Source: Candidatus Geothermarchaeum rappei (lineage in GTDB: Archaea > Thermoproteota > Nitrososphaeria > Geothermarchaeales > JDFR-13). Taken from it: a DNA stretch of 64,000 nt. Shown here piece by piece: positions 44,604-52,716 of the stretch. The stretch's first letter is position 1. Each line of letters opens with the position of its first letter. Below the pieces are notes generated by a model. It was given only the letters and a program-made list of their open reading frames with translations, had not been told where the DNA came from and made no database searches. Location: NCBI GenBank assembly GCA_002011085.2, contig MTMB02000001.1:817007-881006 (forward strand). The letters run 5' to 3'. A program made the translations under genes and the position numbers.

Positions 44604-46022
44604 TTAGAGCGAGAAGTATTTGTATACTTCAGGTGTCGTTGGATATGCCATGATCTTCTTAAACTCCGCCTTCTTAAGCTCGATATATGTTTCTATAATC
44701 TCCTTAGAAAACACTGGAAGCAAATACTCGTGATCAGACTCTAACTCAGTCAAAGCCTCATATAGATCCCTTGGGAGACTCTTAATACCTAGAGACCTCC
44801 TCTCTCCTTCAGACATGTGGTAGATGTTTCTATCAACAGGGTCACCAGGATCCAACTTCCTCTTGATACCGTCTAGCCCAGCCAATATGATTGCTGAGAA
44901 AGCGAGATACGGGTTACATAATGGGTCTGGGGGACGATACTCTACCCTTTTACCACTCATTGAACTTAGTTTATAAACCGGGACTCTTACCGCAGCACTC
45001 CTATTCCCCCGGGACCATGCTAGGTATATAGGGGCCTCGTACCCTGGGACAAGCCTTTTATAGCTATTTACAGTAGGTGACACAATTGCCGATAGACTCC
45101 TACCATGCTCTATCAGCCCTCCAATGAAGTATCTCCCTGTCTGACTCAGCTCAGCATATTTGTCATCCTTATCATAAAAGAGATTCACGTCACCATTCCA
45201 TATACTAACATGGGTATGTAGCCCAGAACCATTGTCTCCATAGATTGGCTTCGGCATAAAGGTTACTAGAAAACCATATTGATCAGCGACTTCTCTAGCA
45301 ACATACTTTAGAGTCATGTAGTTATCTGCTGTAGTCAATGGATCCGAATGCTTAATATTTATCTCAACTTGTGAGGCCACTCCTACTTCATGATGATGCG
45401 CAACGACCCCCACATTAAAAGAATCCTGCAGTATCCTGCATACATCATATCTGAAATCATATACGGTGTCTACATGCTTCCCCGCATAGTATCCTCCCTT
45501 TAAGGATGTGGGATAACCAGATGTATTCCAAGGAGCCTCTATACTATCGAGATAATACCCAAAGCCTGAGGAGGGATTGGTGAAGTCGAGATCAAGGCTT
45601 GTGAAGAGATAAAACTCGGCTTCGGGACCGACATATGCCCGTAGACCATCATCCGATAACTTCTCTATAAGATTGTTAGCTACTCTCCTAGGGTCTGTCT
45701 CTAAAGATCCTTCGCTTAACGCCTTAGTTATGAATGAGAATACTCTGCCTATCTTCTCATGATCCGGTGTCCATGGAAGCAGCCTATATGTTTTTACATC
45801 TGGAACAAGGTTTAAATCGCTTAATTCAATTACTCCAAAGCCGTCAACACTACTACCATCTAGCTTCGGAATCCCATTTATAATTGAAGAGGGACTCAGC
45901 TCACTGACAGGGATTGAGGTGAGCCTTAAACGGCTATGTAAATCCGTGAAATGAAGCTCCAGCCATCGTACACCGTCGGCTTTAAGCCTTTGAAGAAAAT
46001 CTTTATATACATCCTCAGGCAT
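44604..46022 (-). CDS. glnA: Glutamine synthetase
   Basis: Makes glutamine from glutamate, ammonia and ATP. The 472-residue product has the N-terminal beta-grasp part (WLELHFTDLHSRLR), YVGPEAEFYLF with metal-binding glutamates, SGLHTHVSIW, YEAPIYLAWSRGNRSAAVRVP and VEYRPPDPLCNPYLAFSA. The usual adenylylation-site tyrosine region is not visible, as in many archaea. It is divergent from an Lrp-family regulator with 148 bp between the starts. That gap holds TATA-like boxes and a palindrome, which suggests control by that protein. The glutamine made here would also supply the GatCAB enzyme encoded downstream. Confidence 0.92.
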   Translation of the reverse strand: MPEDVYKDFLQRLKADGVRWLELHFTDLHSRLRLTSIPVSELSPSSIINGIPKLDGSSVDGFGVIELSDLNLVPDVKTYRLLPWTPDHEKIGRVFSFITKALSEGSLETDPRRVANNLIEKLSDDGLRAYVGPEAEFYLFTSLDLDFTNPSSGFGYYLDSIEAPWNTSGYPTSLKGGYYAGKHVDTVYDFRYDVCRILQDSFNVGVVAHHHEVGVASQVEINIKHSDPLTTADNYMTLKYVAREVADQYGFLVTFMPKPIYGDNGSGLHTHVSIWNGDVNLFYDKDDKYAELSQTGRYFIGGLIEHGRSLSAIVSPTVNSYKRLVPGYEAPIYLAWSRGNRSAAVRVPVYKLSSMSGKRVEYRPPDPLCNPYLAFSAIILAGLDGIKRKLDPGDPVDRNIYHMSEGERRSLGIKSLPRDLYEALTELESDHEYLLPVFSKEIIETYIELKKAEFKKIMAYPTTPEVYKYFSL

Positions 46023-46137
46023 GCCTTATTCACCAAATGACCAGTTTTTTATAATAAAACTTAATATTTATAATGTAGAAAATATATTCTTACGTGACAA
46101 ATGTTCATTACAGTTCCAAATCAATTGGGTTAATCTG

Positions 46138-46147
46138 GACATATGTC
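46138..46147. promoter_or_regulatory. Palindrome GACATATGTC in the glnA-lrp divergent region
   Basis: A perfect ten-base palindrome 24 bp before ATG 46171, plus TGACAAATGTTCA (an imperfect dyad) at 46095-46107 nearer to glnA. These are candidate Lrp-family sites controlling both genes. Confidence 0.35.
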
Positions 46148-46170
46148 ATGTATGAGGGGTGAGGGGGATC

Positions 46171-46644
46171 ATGGTTAGTATTGACAAGAGGGATCTAGAG
46201 ATAATATCACTTTTATTGGAAAACTCTAGGGTTTCTGCGAGGGAGATAGCTAGGAGGCTTAGGCTCTCAACTGGCACTGTCCAGGCTAGGCTCAAGAGAC
46301 TTGAGGAGATGGAGGTGATAAAGGGATATACATTAGAGCTGAATTTGGAGGAACTTGGATATCAGTTTCCTGTATTGATCGATATTAAGGTATCCAAGGG
46401 TAAGATGAGGATAATAGAAGAGAAGTTAAGTCAGATGGATAACGTATCCGCTGTATACGATATTACTGGAGAATATGATATTACTGTTATAGCGAGGTTT
46501 AGGACTAGACGGGAGCTAGATGCATTTATCAAGCATCTACAGGAGATGGAGTATATTGAGAGAACGAACACAAAACTTATTTTAAACGTGATATGTGAGA
46601 ATAAGAGGGAGGGATATATAAGGGAGATGGCCGGAGACCTATGA
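46171..46644 (+). CDS. Lrp/AsnC-family transcriptional regulator
   Basis: The product of about 157 residues has the winged helix-turn-helix (DLEIISLLLENSRVSAREIARRLRLSTGTVQARLKRLEEM) and the RAM ligand-binding domain (YQFPVLIDIKVSKGK, VSAVYDITGEYDITVIAR, IERTNTKLIL). ATG 46171 follows GAGGGGG and is preferred over GTG 46159. It is divergent from glutamine synthetase, its most likely target, by analogy to LysM/Lrp regulators of nitrogen genes; the ligand would be glutamine or another amino acid. It differs clearly in sequence from the other Lrp protein at 38672. It is convergent with gatC, the stops 2 bp apart. Confidence 0.88.
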   Translation: MVSIDKRDLEIISLLLENSRVSAREIARRLRLSTGTVQARLKRLEEMEVIKGYTLELNLEELGYQFPVLIDIKVSKGKMRIIEEKLSQMDNVSAVYDITGEYDITVIARFRTRRELDAFIKHLQEMEYIERTNTKLILNVICENKREGYIREMAGDL

Positions 46645-46646
46645 TA

Positions 46647-46949
46647 CTAGGGTTCCTTAAACTTCTTCACGCCTCTGATAGGTGGAGACGAGACATAGCC
46701 ATCGGATATATTAGTGGTTACTTCATTAATCTCTATTTTACACTGATTGATTATATCTGGCCTTAACATACCTGGCTGTTCAAGTGGATGATAAAGGGGA
46801 GGAAGATCTTTTACGTTTTCCTCGAAGCTATCTAACTCGTTAAAGAGATTAAGTATCTTGTCTATATCCTCGATATACTTACCTGGGTCTTCCTCAATCA
46901 TAACCAGCCTCATTATTTTCAAGATGTATTTTTTATCCAACTCTTTCAC
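46647..46949 (-). CDS. gatC: Glu/Asp-tRNA amidotransferase subunit C
   Basis: The 100-residue small subunit stabilises GatA and its contact with GatB. It shows the usual GatC order: an N-terminal helix with KIMRLVMIEEDPGKY, the helix IDKILNLFNELDSF, then the extended PLEQPGMLRPDII and a C-terminal tail. GTG 46949 follows GGAGGGG, with the gatA stop only 2 bp before it. It is the last gene of the operon (adenosyltransferase, gatB-aspS, gatA, gatC). Confidence 0.85.
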   Translation of the reverse strand: MKELDKKYILKIMRLVMIEEDPGKYIEDIDKILNLFNELDSFEENVKDLPPLYHPLEQPGMLRPDIINQCKIEINEVTTNISDGYVSSPPIRGVKKFKEP

Positions 46950-46951
46950 AG

Positions 46952-48394
46952 CTAATCCCCTCCTGGGACATTGTTTGGATCATATAGTTTGCCCTCGAGG
47001 ACCCGTGCTAGGAGTATGAGACCAGGCTCATCATAATATCTTCCGATGAACTGTATACCTAGAGGTAGGCCCTCGACGAATCCTATAGGTATGGATATAG
47101 CGGGATGACCAGTCAAGTTTGGTATTACAGTATATATATCCTGCACATATCCCTCTGGACCAGCGACCTCACCGAGTTTAGGTGGCATAACAGGTGATGT
47201 GGGTAATGCTAAAAACCTGTATCTAGATAATATATTCAGAAGATTGTTCTTAATCCAGCGCCTGACTTTAAGGCTTCTAATATAGTACCTCCCTTCATAT
47301 CCTTTACTAGACGCGAAGCCGCCCATGATAATCCTCCTCTTAACCTCTTCACCGAATCCATCGATTCTACTTCTCCCAACCATATCCCAGTAGGTATATG
47401 CATCTATTCTATATCCGTAGTTGGATCCATCATACCTAGCGAGGTTTGAAGAAGCCTCAACCATAGCGATGATATAGTATGCTGCTAGAGAAGCCCTTAG
47501 GAAATCTGCATCTACATCCTCAATATAGCAACCTAGCTCCCTGAGAAACTCTAGTGCATCATAAAACTTGTTTTGGATAGATTCATCCGCCTCATCTACA
47601 AGCCTAGATGGATAGGCAATTATAGTATCCTCCATAGCCCTTTGTCTGTCAACCTCATCCATGGCTATTCTCATAAGCTTCTCCCTCATCATCTTCCTCT
47701 CTACGCCATTTGCCATCGTTATATCCCTTTCATCAGGCTCAGTTAAATAATAGTAGAGCATTGCCAAGTCCCTGCTATATCGTGCTAAGGGCCCTATCTG
47801 CTCCAGACTCTCAGCATATGATACAAGTCCATATCTACTAACCATGCCATATGTCGGTTTCAATCCTAATATGCCTGTATACCCCGCTGGCTGCCTAATG
47901 CTTCCTCCTGTATCGCTACCCAACGCCATTAGCCCTCTCCATGCAACGGCGACTGCGCTGCCACTACTACTCCCCCCTGGAACTCTATCGATATCCCATG
48001 GATTCCTAGTTGGGCCGTAAAAACTCGTCTCCCCAGTGTTCCCCATAGCGAACTCATCCATATTAGTCTTACCTACAACCACAGCGCCGACACGTAAGAG
48101 AACATCTACAACATGCGCATTATAAGGTGGCTTATAGTTACTAAGCATCTTACTGGCGCATGTCGTTAGAATACCCTTTGTGGAAATATTGTCCTTCACT
48201 GGGAGTAACAATCCTTTTAATGGGCCACTCGCCACATGAAACTCCTTCTCGATTTCTTCAACACTCCTTAATGTAATAAAGGCATTAAGCCTTTTCTCAG
48301 CCTCTAACATAGCCTTATACTGCTCCATAAGATACTTCTCCCGCTCTTCAGTCGTCCACTCAACAAACGGTTTATCCAAATACATTCTCATCAT
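46952..48394 (-). CDS. gatA: Glu/Asp-tRNA amidotransferase subunit A (amidase)
   Basis: Releases ammonia from glutamine for amidation of Asp-tRNA(Asn) or Glu-tRNA(Gln). The 480-residue amidase-signature enzyme has the catalytic lysine in LLLPVKDNIST, the G/S-rich motif VPGGSSSGSAVAVAW and the serine in GSDTGGSIRQPAGYTG. It starts 3 bp after the GatB-AspRS stop; ATG 48394, 48391 and 48385 are all possible, with GGGG best spaced to the last. Together with gatC and the gatB-aspS fusion it forms the complete amidotransferase. Confidence 0.92.
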   Translation of the reverse strand: MMRMYLDKPFVEWTTEEREKYLMEQYKAMLEAEKRLNAFITLRSVEEIEKEFHVASGPLKGLLLPVKDNISTKGILTTCASKMLSNYKPPYNAHVVDVLLRVGAVVVGKTNMDEFAMGNTGETSFYGPTRNPWDIDRVPGGSSSGSAVAVAWRGLMALGSDTGGSIRQPAGYTGILGLKPTYGMVSRYGLVSYAESLEQIGPLARYSRDLAMLYYYLTEPDERDITMANGVERKMMREKLMRIAMDEVDRQRAMEDTIIAYPSRLVDEADESIQNKFYDALEFLRELGCYIEDVDADFLRASLAAYYIIAMVEASSNLARYDGSNYGYRIDAYTYWDMVGRSRIDGFGEEVKRRIIMGGFASSKGYEGRYYIRSLKVRRWIKNNLLNILSRYRFLALPTSPVMPPKLGEVAGPEGYVQDIYTVIPNLTGHPAISIPIGFVEGLPLGIQFIGRYYDEPGLILLARVLEGKLYDPNNVPGGD

Positions 48395-48397
48395 CCC

Positions 48398-51163
48398 CTA
48401 TGGCCTGCTATGCTTAGGCGTCCTAGGTGAGAATACGGTGTCCAGTATAGTGCTGAGATTTAGATATGCCATTATAAGCCTATCTAGCCCAAGGCCAAAT
48501 CCCCCATGTGGAGGCATACCATATTTAAACATATCTATGTACCAGCTATATGCCTCTGGATATAACCCCCTCTTTTTAAGGGACTCTGATAAGACAACCG
48601 GGTCATTTATACGTTCTCCCCCACTAGCGAGCTCAAGGGGATAGCCTTCTTTAAGGGGCCACATAAAGTCGAAGCTTAGCGTCAGCCGAGGATCATCAGG
48701 CTTAGGCTTGTAATAAAAAGCTCGTATCTCAGTTGGCCAGTAAATAATAAAATAGGGAGTCTCTATATCCGATGATAGGTGTCGGAGCTCATCCACTCCC
48801 AAGTCATCTCCAAAACGTATCTCGAGACCCTTATCTCTAAGGGTTTCCAAGGCATCTATATATGTTACTCTAGGCAGTGGACGATGTATATCAGGTAAGT
48901 CGACTTTCAAGAACTCCAGTTCGTCAACAGCAGTTTCCCTGAGTCTCGTGAGAGAATAGGAGACTATCTCCTCAACTAGGTTTAGGAGGTCGTCTAAAGT
49001 ATATAGGGATGCCTCTACATCTATAGACCAAAACTCCGCCAAATGCCTAGGTGTATCGAATTTCTGTGCTCTATAATAACTATCTATTTCAAAGACCTTC
49101 TCGAACATGTTTAGCGCCATCTGTTTGTATAGCTGTGGGCTCTGAGCTAGGAAAGCTTCCCTACCATAGAATAGTAGTGGGAAGAGCTCAGCTCCACCTT
49201 CTGTAGCCGTTGTTATTACCTTGGGTGTATTTATCTCTACAAAACCATTCTCTATAAAAAACTCCCTGAGTATACGTAGAAGCTTGGCTCTGAAACTCAT
49301 GATGCTCCTCATATGCTGCCGTCTCAGATCGAGATACCTATGCCTAAGCCTGACACCGATGCTGGACCTCGACACATCTCTTAGTGAAAGCGGTGGAGGA
49401 GAGACGCCTCCTAGATGCAACGCTTTATCTACTTTAAGCTCAACTCCATTAGGTGCACGCTTGTCTCTCCTTAGCCGGCCTTCTAAAGCGACAAAGGATT
49501 CTCTAGGTAATTCAGACAATATTTTGTACGCTTCTTCACCTCTACTAGATATACATTGTAGTCTTCCACTCCAATCCCGTAGTATGATGAATAGCTTTCC
49601 ACCAACATTCATCTTACTCTCCAGCCATCCTGTGACTAAACATCGTCCTGATCCTATTTTAATGGCGTCTCTGACCAACGTCTTCTTCCTAGCTATACTC
49701 TTGGTGTATTCCATAGGTTTATGTAACATGGCTCTAGAAACAGGTGAAGCCTTTTTAGACTCCTTCATCTCAATCATATCCTCAACAATCCTCGCCAGCT
49801 TCGCGGGGTTTGGAGACCAGCCGTCTGACTCCATCTCTCGGGTGACTTGACCCACTACATAGTCCCTAAGGCGCCTACCTCGGTATTCCAAGACACTTCT
49901 TTCTAGAAAAGCCTCGACATATTTCCTGATAACATTCTCATCTGGAATCTTCTCCAGACGCCTCTCCTCAGAATATAAGTGGAGCAGACGCTTTCTGGCC
50001 TCACCCTCTGTCAACAGCCCTTCCAACACCATTTTACCTAATAGAGCGAGGAGCTCAATAAGCTTCTCAGGGGTAATAGACCCTTGATTCAATAGACGCT
50101 TACCTTCGTTTACAAGTAGTTTTGAAACCATGTTCGAGAATACTCTGATGTTCTCCACTCTAGACTTTGTAATAGTCTCATTAAAGACTTCATATAGAAC
50201 CGTGTCCCTACTTATTATACTCGCGATCTCCTCCGATAAGCCATATCGGCTGATGAGCTCTTCATATATCTCATCCTCCAACTTCGGAAACTCCCTCAAT
50301 GCTTCAGCTATAACATTTTCAAGCTCTATAACCGGTATATTTGGATCTGGAAAGTATCTATATTCTTCCTCAAACTCCTTCTCTCTAATGGATACCGTTA
50401 TACGTCTTCTCTCATCCCAGTGCCGCGTCTCCTGAATAATTGAGACACCTTCCTTAAGGTAGTTTCTTATCCTAACTATCTCGAATGACAGTGCCTTCTC
50501 CACATCTGCTGGGGAACCTATGTTTTTAATCTCGATTCTAGCGGATTCCCCTACGGATACGTTTGCATCCGCTCTAATTGCAACATCGACGTCTGGATCG
50601 AGTACACCTATTCTCATGAGAATCCTTCTTAGCTTATCGAGAAACTCCCTCGCCTCACTTGGAGATGAGATATCTGGCTCGGTAACGATCTCGATCAATG
50701 GGTTTCCAGAGCGGTTATAGTCTATCAAGACAACAGTTGACTCACCCATCCCAGACGGGTGTACAAGTCTAGCAGGATCTTCCTCTATATGTATCCTCCT
50801 GATTCTAATGCGTTTACCATTAGATATTGTTAAGTATCCACCGACTCCAAGGGGGAGATGGCCTCCTCCCATAAACTGTGTGATCTGGTAGCCTTTAGGC
50901 AAGTCTGGATAGAAATAGTGTTTCCTATAAAACTGAAGCCTCTCACTAATATCGGAGTTAAGCGCTTTAGCGACTCTAACTGCCAGTGCTATAACCTTCT
51001 TATTAGGCTGTGGAAGGGCTCCGGGGAGACCTAGGCATACAGGACATACATATTGATTCGGCTGCTCAGGCTTATGTCTAGATGAATTTAGGCAGGAGCA
51101 GAATAACTTGGTTTCGACGCTCGTTACAGGAACATGGACTTCAAGCCCAATCTTAACGTCCAT
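48398..51163 (-). CDS. GatB-aspartyl-tRNA synthetase fusion protein
   Basis: One uninterrupted 921-residue frame. Residues 1-470 are GatB: GLEVHVPV, a zinc site (C22, C24, C40, C43), HIEEDPARLVHPSG, DYNRSGNPLIEIVTEP, then the helical and YqeY-like tail domain. Residues 490-921 are a complete archaeal AspRS: an OB-fold anticodon domain from about 505, a RYLDLRR linker, motif 2 with R698 (YYRAQKFDTPRH), and motif 3 GFGLGLDR. PNGVEL near P571 matches the proline that marks nondiscriminating AspRS in other archaea. The fusion would charge tRNA(Asn) with Asp and pass it to GatA for amidation. No separate gatB or aspS is in the window. The join lies near 49690-49760. Confidence 0.92.
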   Translation of the reverse strand: MDVKIGLEVHVPVTSVETKLFCSCLNSSRHKPEQPNQYVCPVCLGLPGALPQPNKKVIALAVRVAKALNSDISERLQFYRKHYFYPDLPKGYQITQFMGGGHLPLGVGGYLTISNGKRIRIRRIHIEEDPARLVHPSGMGESTVVLIDYNRSGNPLIEIVTEPDISSPSEAREFLDKLRRILMRIGVLDPDVDVAIRADANVSVGESARIEIKNIGSPADVEKALSFEIVRIRNYLKEGVSIIQETRHWDERRRITVSIREKEFEEEYRYFPDPNIPVIELENVIAEALREFPKLEDEIYEELISRYGLSEEIASIISRDTVLYEVFNETITKSRVENIRVFSNMVSKLLVNEGKRLLNQGSITPEKLIELLALLGKMVLEGLLTEGEARKRLLHLYSEERRLEKIPDENVIRKYVEAFLERSVLEYRGRRLRDYVVGQVTREMESDGWSPNPAKLARIVEDMIEMKESKKASPVSRAMLHKPMEYTKSIARKKTLVRDAIKIGSGRCLVTGWLESKMNVGGKLFIILRDWSGRLQCISSRGEEAYKILSELPRESFVALEGRLRRDKRAPNGVELKVDKALHLGGVSPPPLSLRDVSRSSIGVRLRHRYLDLRRQHMRSIMSFRAKLLRILREFFIENGFVEINTPKVITTATEGGAELFPLLFYGREAFLAQSPQLYKQMALNMFEKVFEIDSYYRAQKFDTPRHLAEFWSIDVEASLYTLDDLLNLVEEIVSYSLTRLRETAVDELEFLKVDLPDIHRPLPRVTYIDALETLRDKGLEIRFGDDLGVDELRHLSSDIETPYFIIYWPTEIRAFYYKPKPDDPRLTLSFDFMWPLKEGYPLELASGGERINDPVVLSESLKKRGLYPEAYSWYIDMFKYGMPPHGGFGLGLDRLIMAYLNLSTILDTVFSPRTPKHSRP

Positions 51164-51184
51164 ATATTCAATAATCTACCACCC

Positions 51185-51736
51185 CTATGGCTCCCAATAC
51201 TCTTCTTCAACACCCTCTTTCCAATTAATATACCTTGCTAAAACAAAAAACAAGTCACTCAATCTATTTAAATATGGTATTACAAACTCATGTCCCTCTA
51301 TATCCTCCTCTCTATACAACGTGACGATACGCCTCTCAACCTTTCTACAAATCGCCCTTGCAACATGTAATAAAGAGGCTGTTAAACTGCCTCCAAGTAT
51401 GAGAAACTTATTCAACGGTTTAAGCTCAGCCTCATACTTATCTATGGTCTCCTCAATTCTTCTTACATCATCCTCTCCTATGTCTCTACATTTCTTCATA
51501 ACCGTGGGACTATAGCTACAGACAATCTCCGAGGAAAGCCTCAGAAGATCTTCCTGAATACCAGTCAATAGATTCACTAGAGAACCATCCTGAGAAACTG
51601 ATTTTACATACCCGATGAAAGCGTTCAACTCATCTAAGGAGCCTAAAGCCTCAAGAAGCGGATGATCCTTAGGTAGTTTGACTCCACCGATAATCCTAGT
51701 GTATCCCTTGTCACCCTGTCTAGTATATATTGTCAT
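51185..51736 (-). CDS. PduO-type ATP:cob(I)alamin adenosyltransferase
   Basis: The 183-residue product makes adenosylcobalamin, the coenzyme of methylmalonyl-CoA mutase. It has the family start YTRQGDKGYTRIIGG, the helix LDELNAFIGYVKS, and the active-site region ILGGSLTASLLHVARAICRKVERR, followed by YLNRLSDLFFVLAR. It forms the helical-bundle trimer typical of PduO enzymes. It is the first gene of the gat operon (21 bp before the GatB-AspRS start), which is an odd pairing. The acyl-CoA carboxylase 1 kb away gives a better functional link. Divergent from the AlaX gene, 49 bp between starts. Confidence 0.88.
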   Translation of the reverse strand: MTIYTRQGDKGYTRIIGGVKLPKDHPLLEALGSLDELNAFIGYVKSVSQDGSLVNLLTGIQEDLLRLSSEIVCSYSPTVMKKCRDIGEDDVRRIEETIDKYEAELKPLNKFLILGGSLTASLLHVARAICRKVERRIVTLYREEDIEGHEFVIPYLNRLSDLFFVLARYINWKEGVEEEYWEP

Positions 51737-51785
51737 AACGTATAAAATATTGTTATATTAGAATTTAAAATTTGGGTGGAGTGTT

Positions 51786-52700
51786 ATGGATATTCGACGT
51801 TCCCATACTGCTGAGCACATATTTATGAGGGCATTGTATCAGGTGAACCCCACTGTGAGGGTATTGAAGGTAGTTCATAAAATGGATGTGAACCACGTTT
51901 TTTTAGAGGCTGAGGAGCTTAAGTGGGAGGATATAGTGAAGGCCTCTGAGATAGCGAATATGATTATTTTAGAGGATCGCCCCGTGTATATAGAGTACTT
52001 TGATACGTTTGAAGAGGTTAGGAAGAAGTATCCTAGTTTAAGAGCGTATGAAGAGAGGATAAACCCCCCTATAAGAGTCGTGGTTGTAAAGGACTATGAC
52101 TATGCAGCTTGTACAATGCCTCACGTAGATAGCACAGGTAAATGTATATTATTTCTGCCCACCGCATTTAGAAAGGCAAAGAAAAATAGATATGAAATCG
52201 ACTTTTTAGTTGGTGAACAGGCTATCGAAAGAGCCTTACATACTCAGGCGGCTATTCACAGAATATTGCTACTCACAGGAGGAAGTGAAGAGAATATTGT
52301 CGATATAATTAGAAAGTTGTATGAGGAGGAGAAGATTCTGAGTAGGAAGATTAGGAGGCTTACAAGAAAGGTATTTGAACTTTCTCCCGTAATACGGGGT
52401 AAATATGAGGTCAAGACTATTGTCGCAGATGAAATCGACATGGATGAGATTGGATACATGACGAGTAAATGGCTAGAAGGCGGGGAGAGGATCGTTATTG
52501 CGGTGGAGACAAGCAGTGATAAAAACAAGATTCTAATAGCCTGTTCAGAAGAACTCAAGATAGATCTGAGAAACATAGCAAAGGAATTGTTTGGAAAATT
52601 TGGTGGTAGAGGCGGGGGAAAAAGAAACTGGGTCATGGGATATGTAGAGACAGTAGACGGGTTGGTAGAGTATTTCATAGAGTCTTTTGGAGCCGTATAG
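51786..52700 (+). CDS. AlaX-type alanyl-tRNA editing protein with DHHA1 domain
   Basis: The 304-residue free-standing relative of the AlaRS editing domain hydrolyses mischarged Ser- or Gly-tRNA(Ala). The zinc motif HTAEH (H7, H11) opens the domain, and the second pair lies in YAACTMPHV (Cys, His). A coiled coil follows (IIRKLYEEEKILSRKIRRLTRKVFEL), then a C-terminal DHHA1 domain with GKFGGRGGGKRNWVMG. AlaX-L proteins of archaea have this order, though often with an N-terminal beta barrel that is missing here. ATG 51786 follows GGTGGA. Convergent with the carboxylase beta gene (16 bp). Confidence 0.85.
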   Translation: MDIRRSHTAEHIFMRALYQVNPTVRVLKVVHKMDVNHVFLEAEELKWEDIVKASEIANMIILEDRPVYIEYFDTFEEVRKKYPSLRAYEERINPPIRVVVVKDYDYAACTMPHVDSTGKCILFLPTAFRKAKKNRYEIDFLVGEQAIERALHTQAAIHRILLLTGGSEENIVDIIRKLYEEEKILSRKIRRLTRKVFELSPVIRGKYEVKTIVADEIDMDEIGYMTSKWLEGGERIVIAVETSSDKNKILIACSEELKIDLRNIAKELFGKFGGRGGGKRNWVMGYVETVDGLVEYFIESFGAV

Positions 52701-52716
52701 AGAATAACTGGGTTAA

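Noticed and set aside
48398-51163. The GatB-AspRS join as an assembly or base-calling error
   Set aside because: Both halves are complete and in the same frame across a linker of ordinary codon use, the stop is at the proper AspRS end, and gatA follows at 3 bp. An error would have to remove a stop and a start without other traces.
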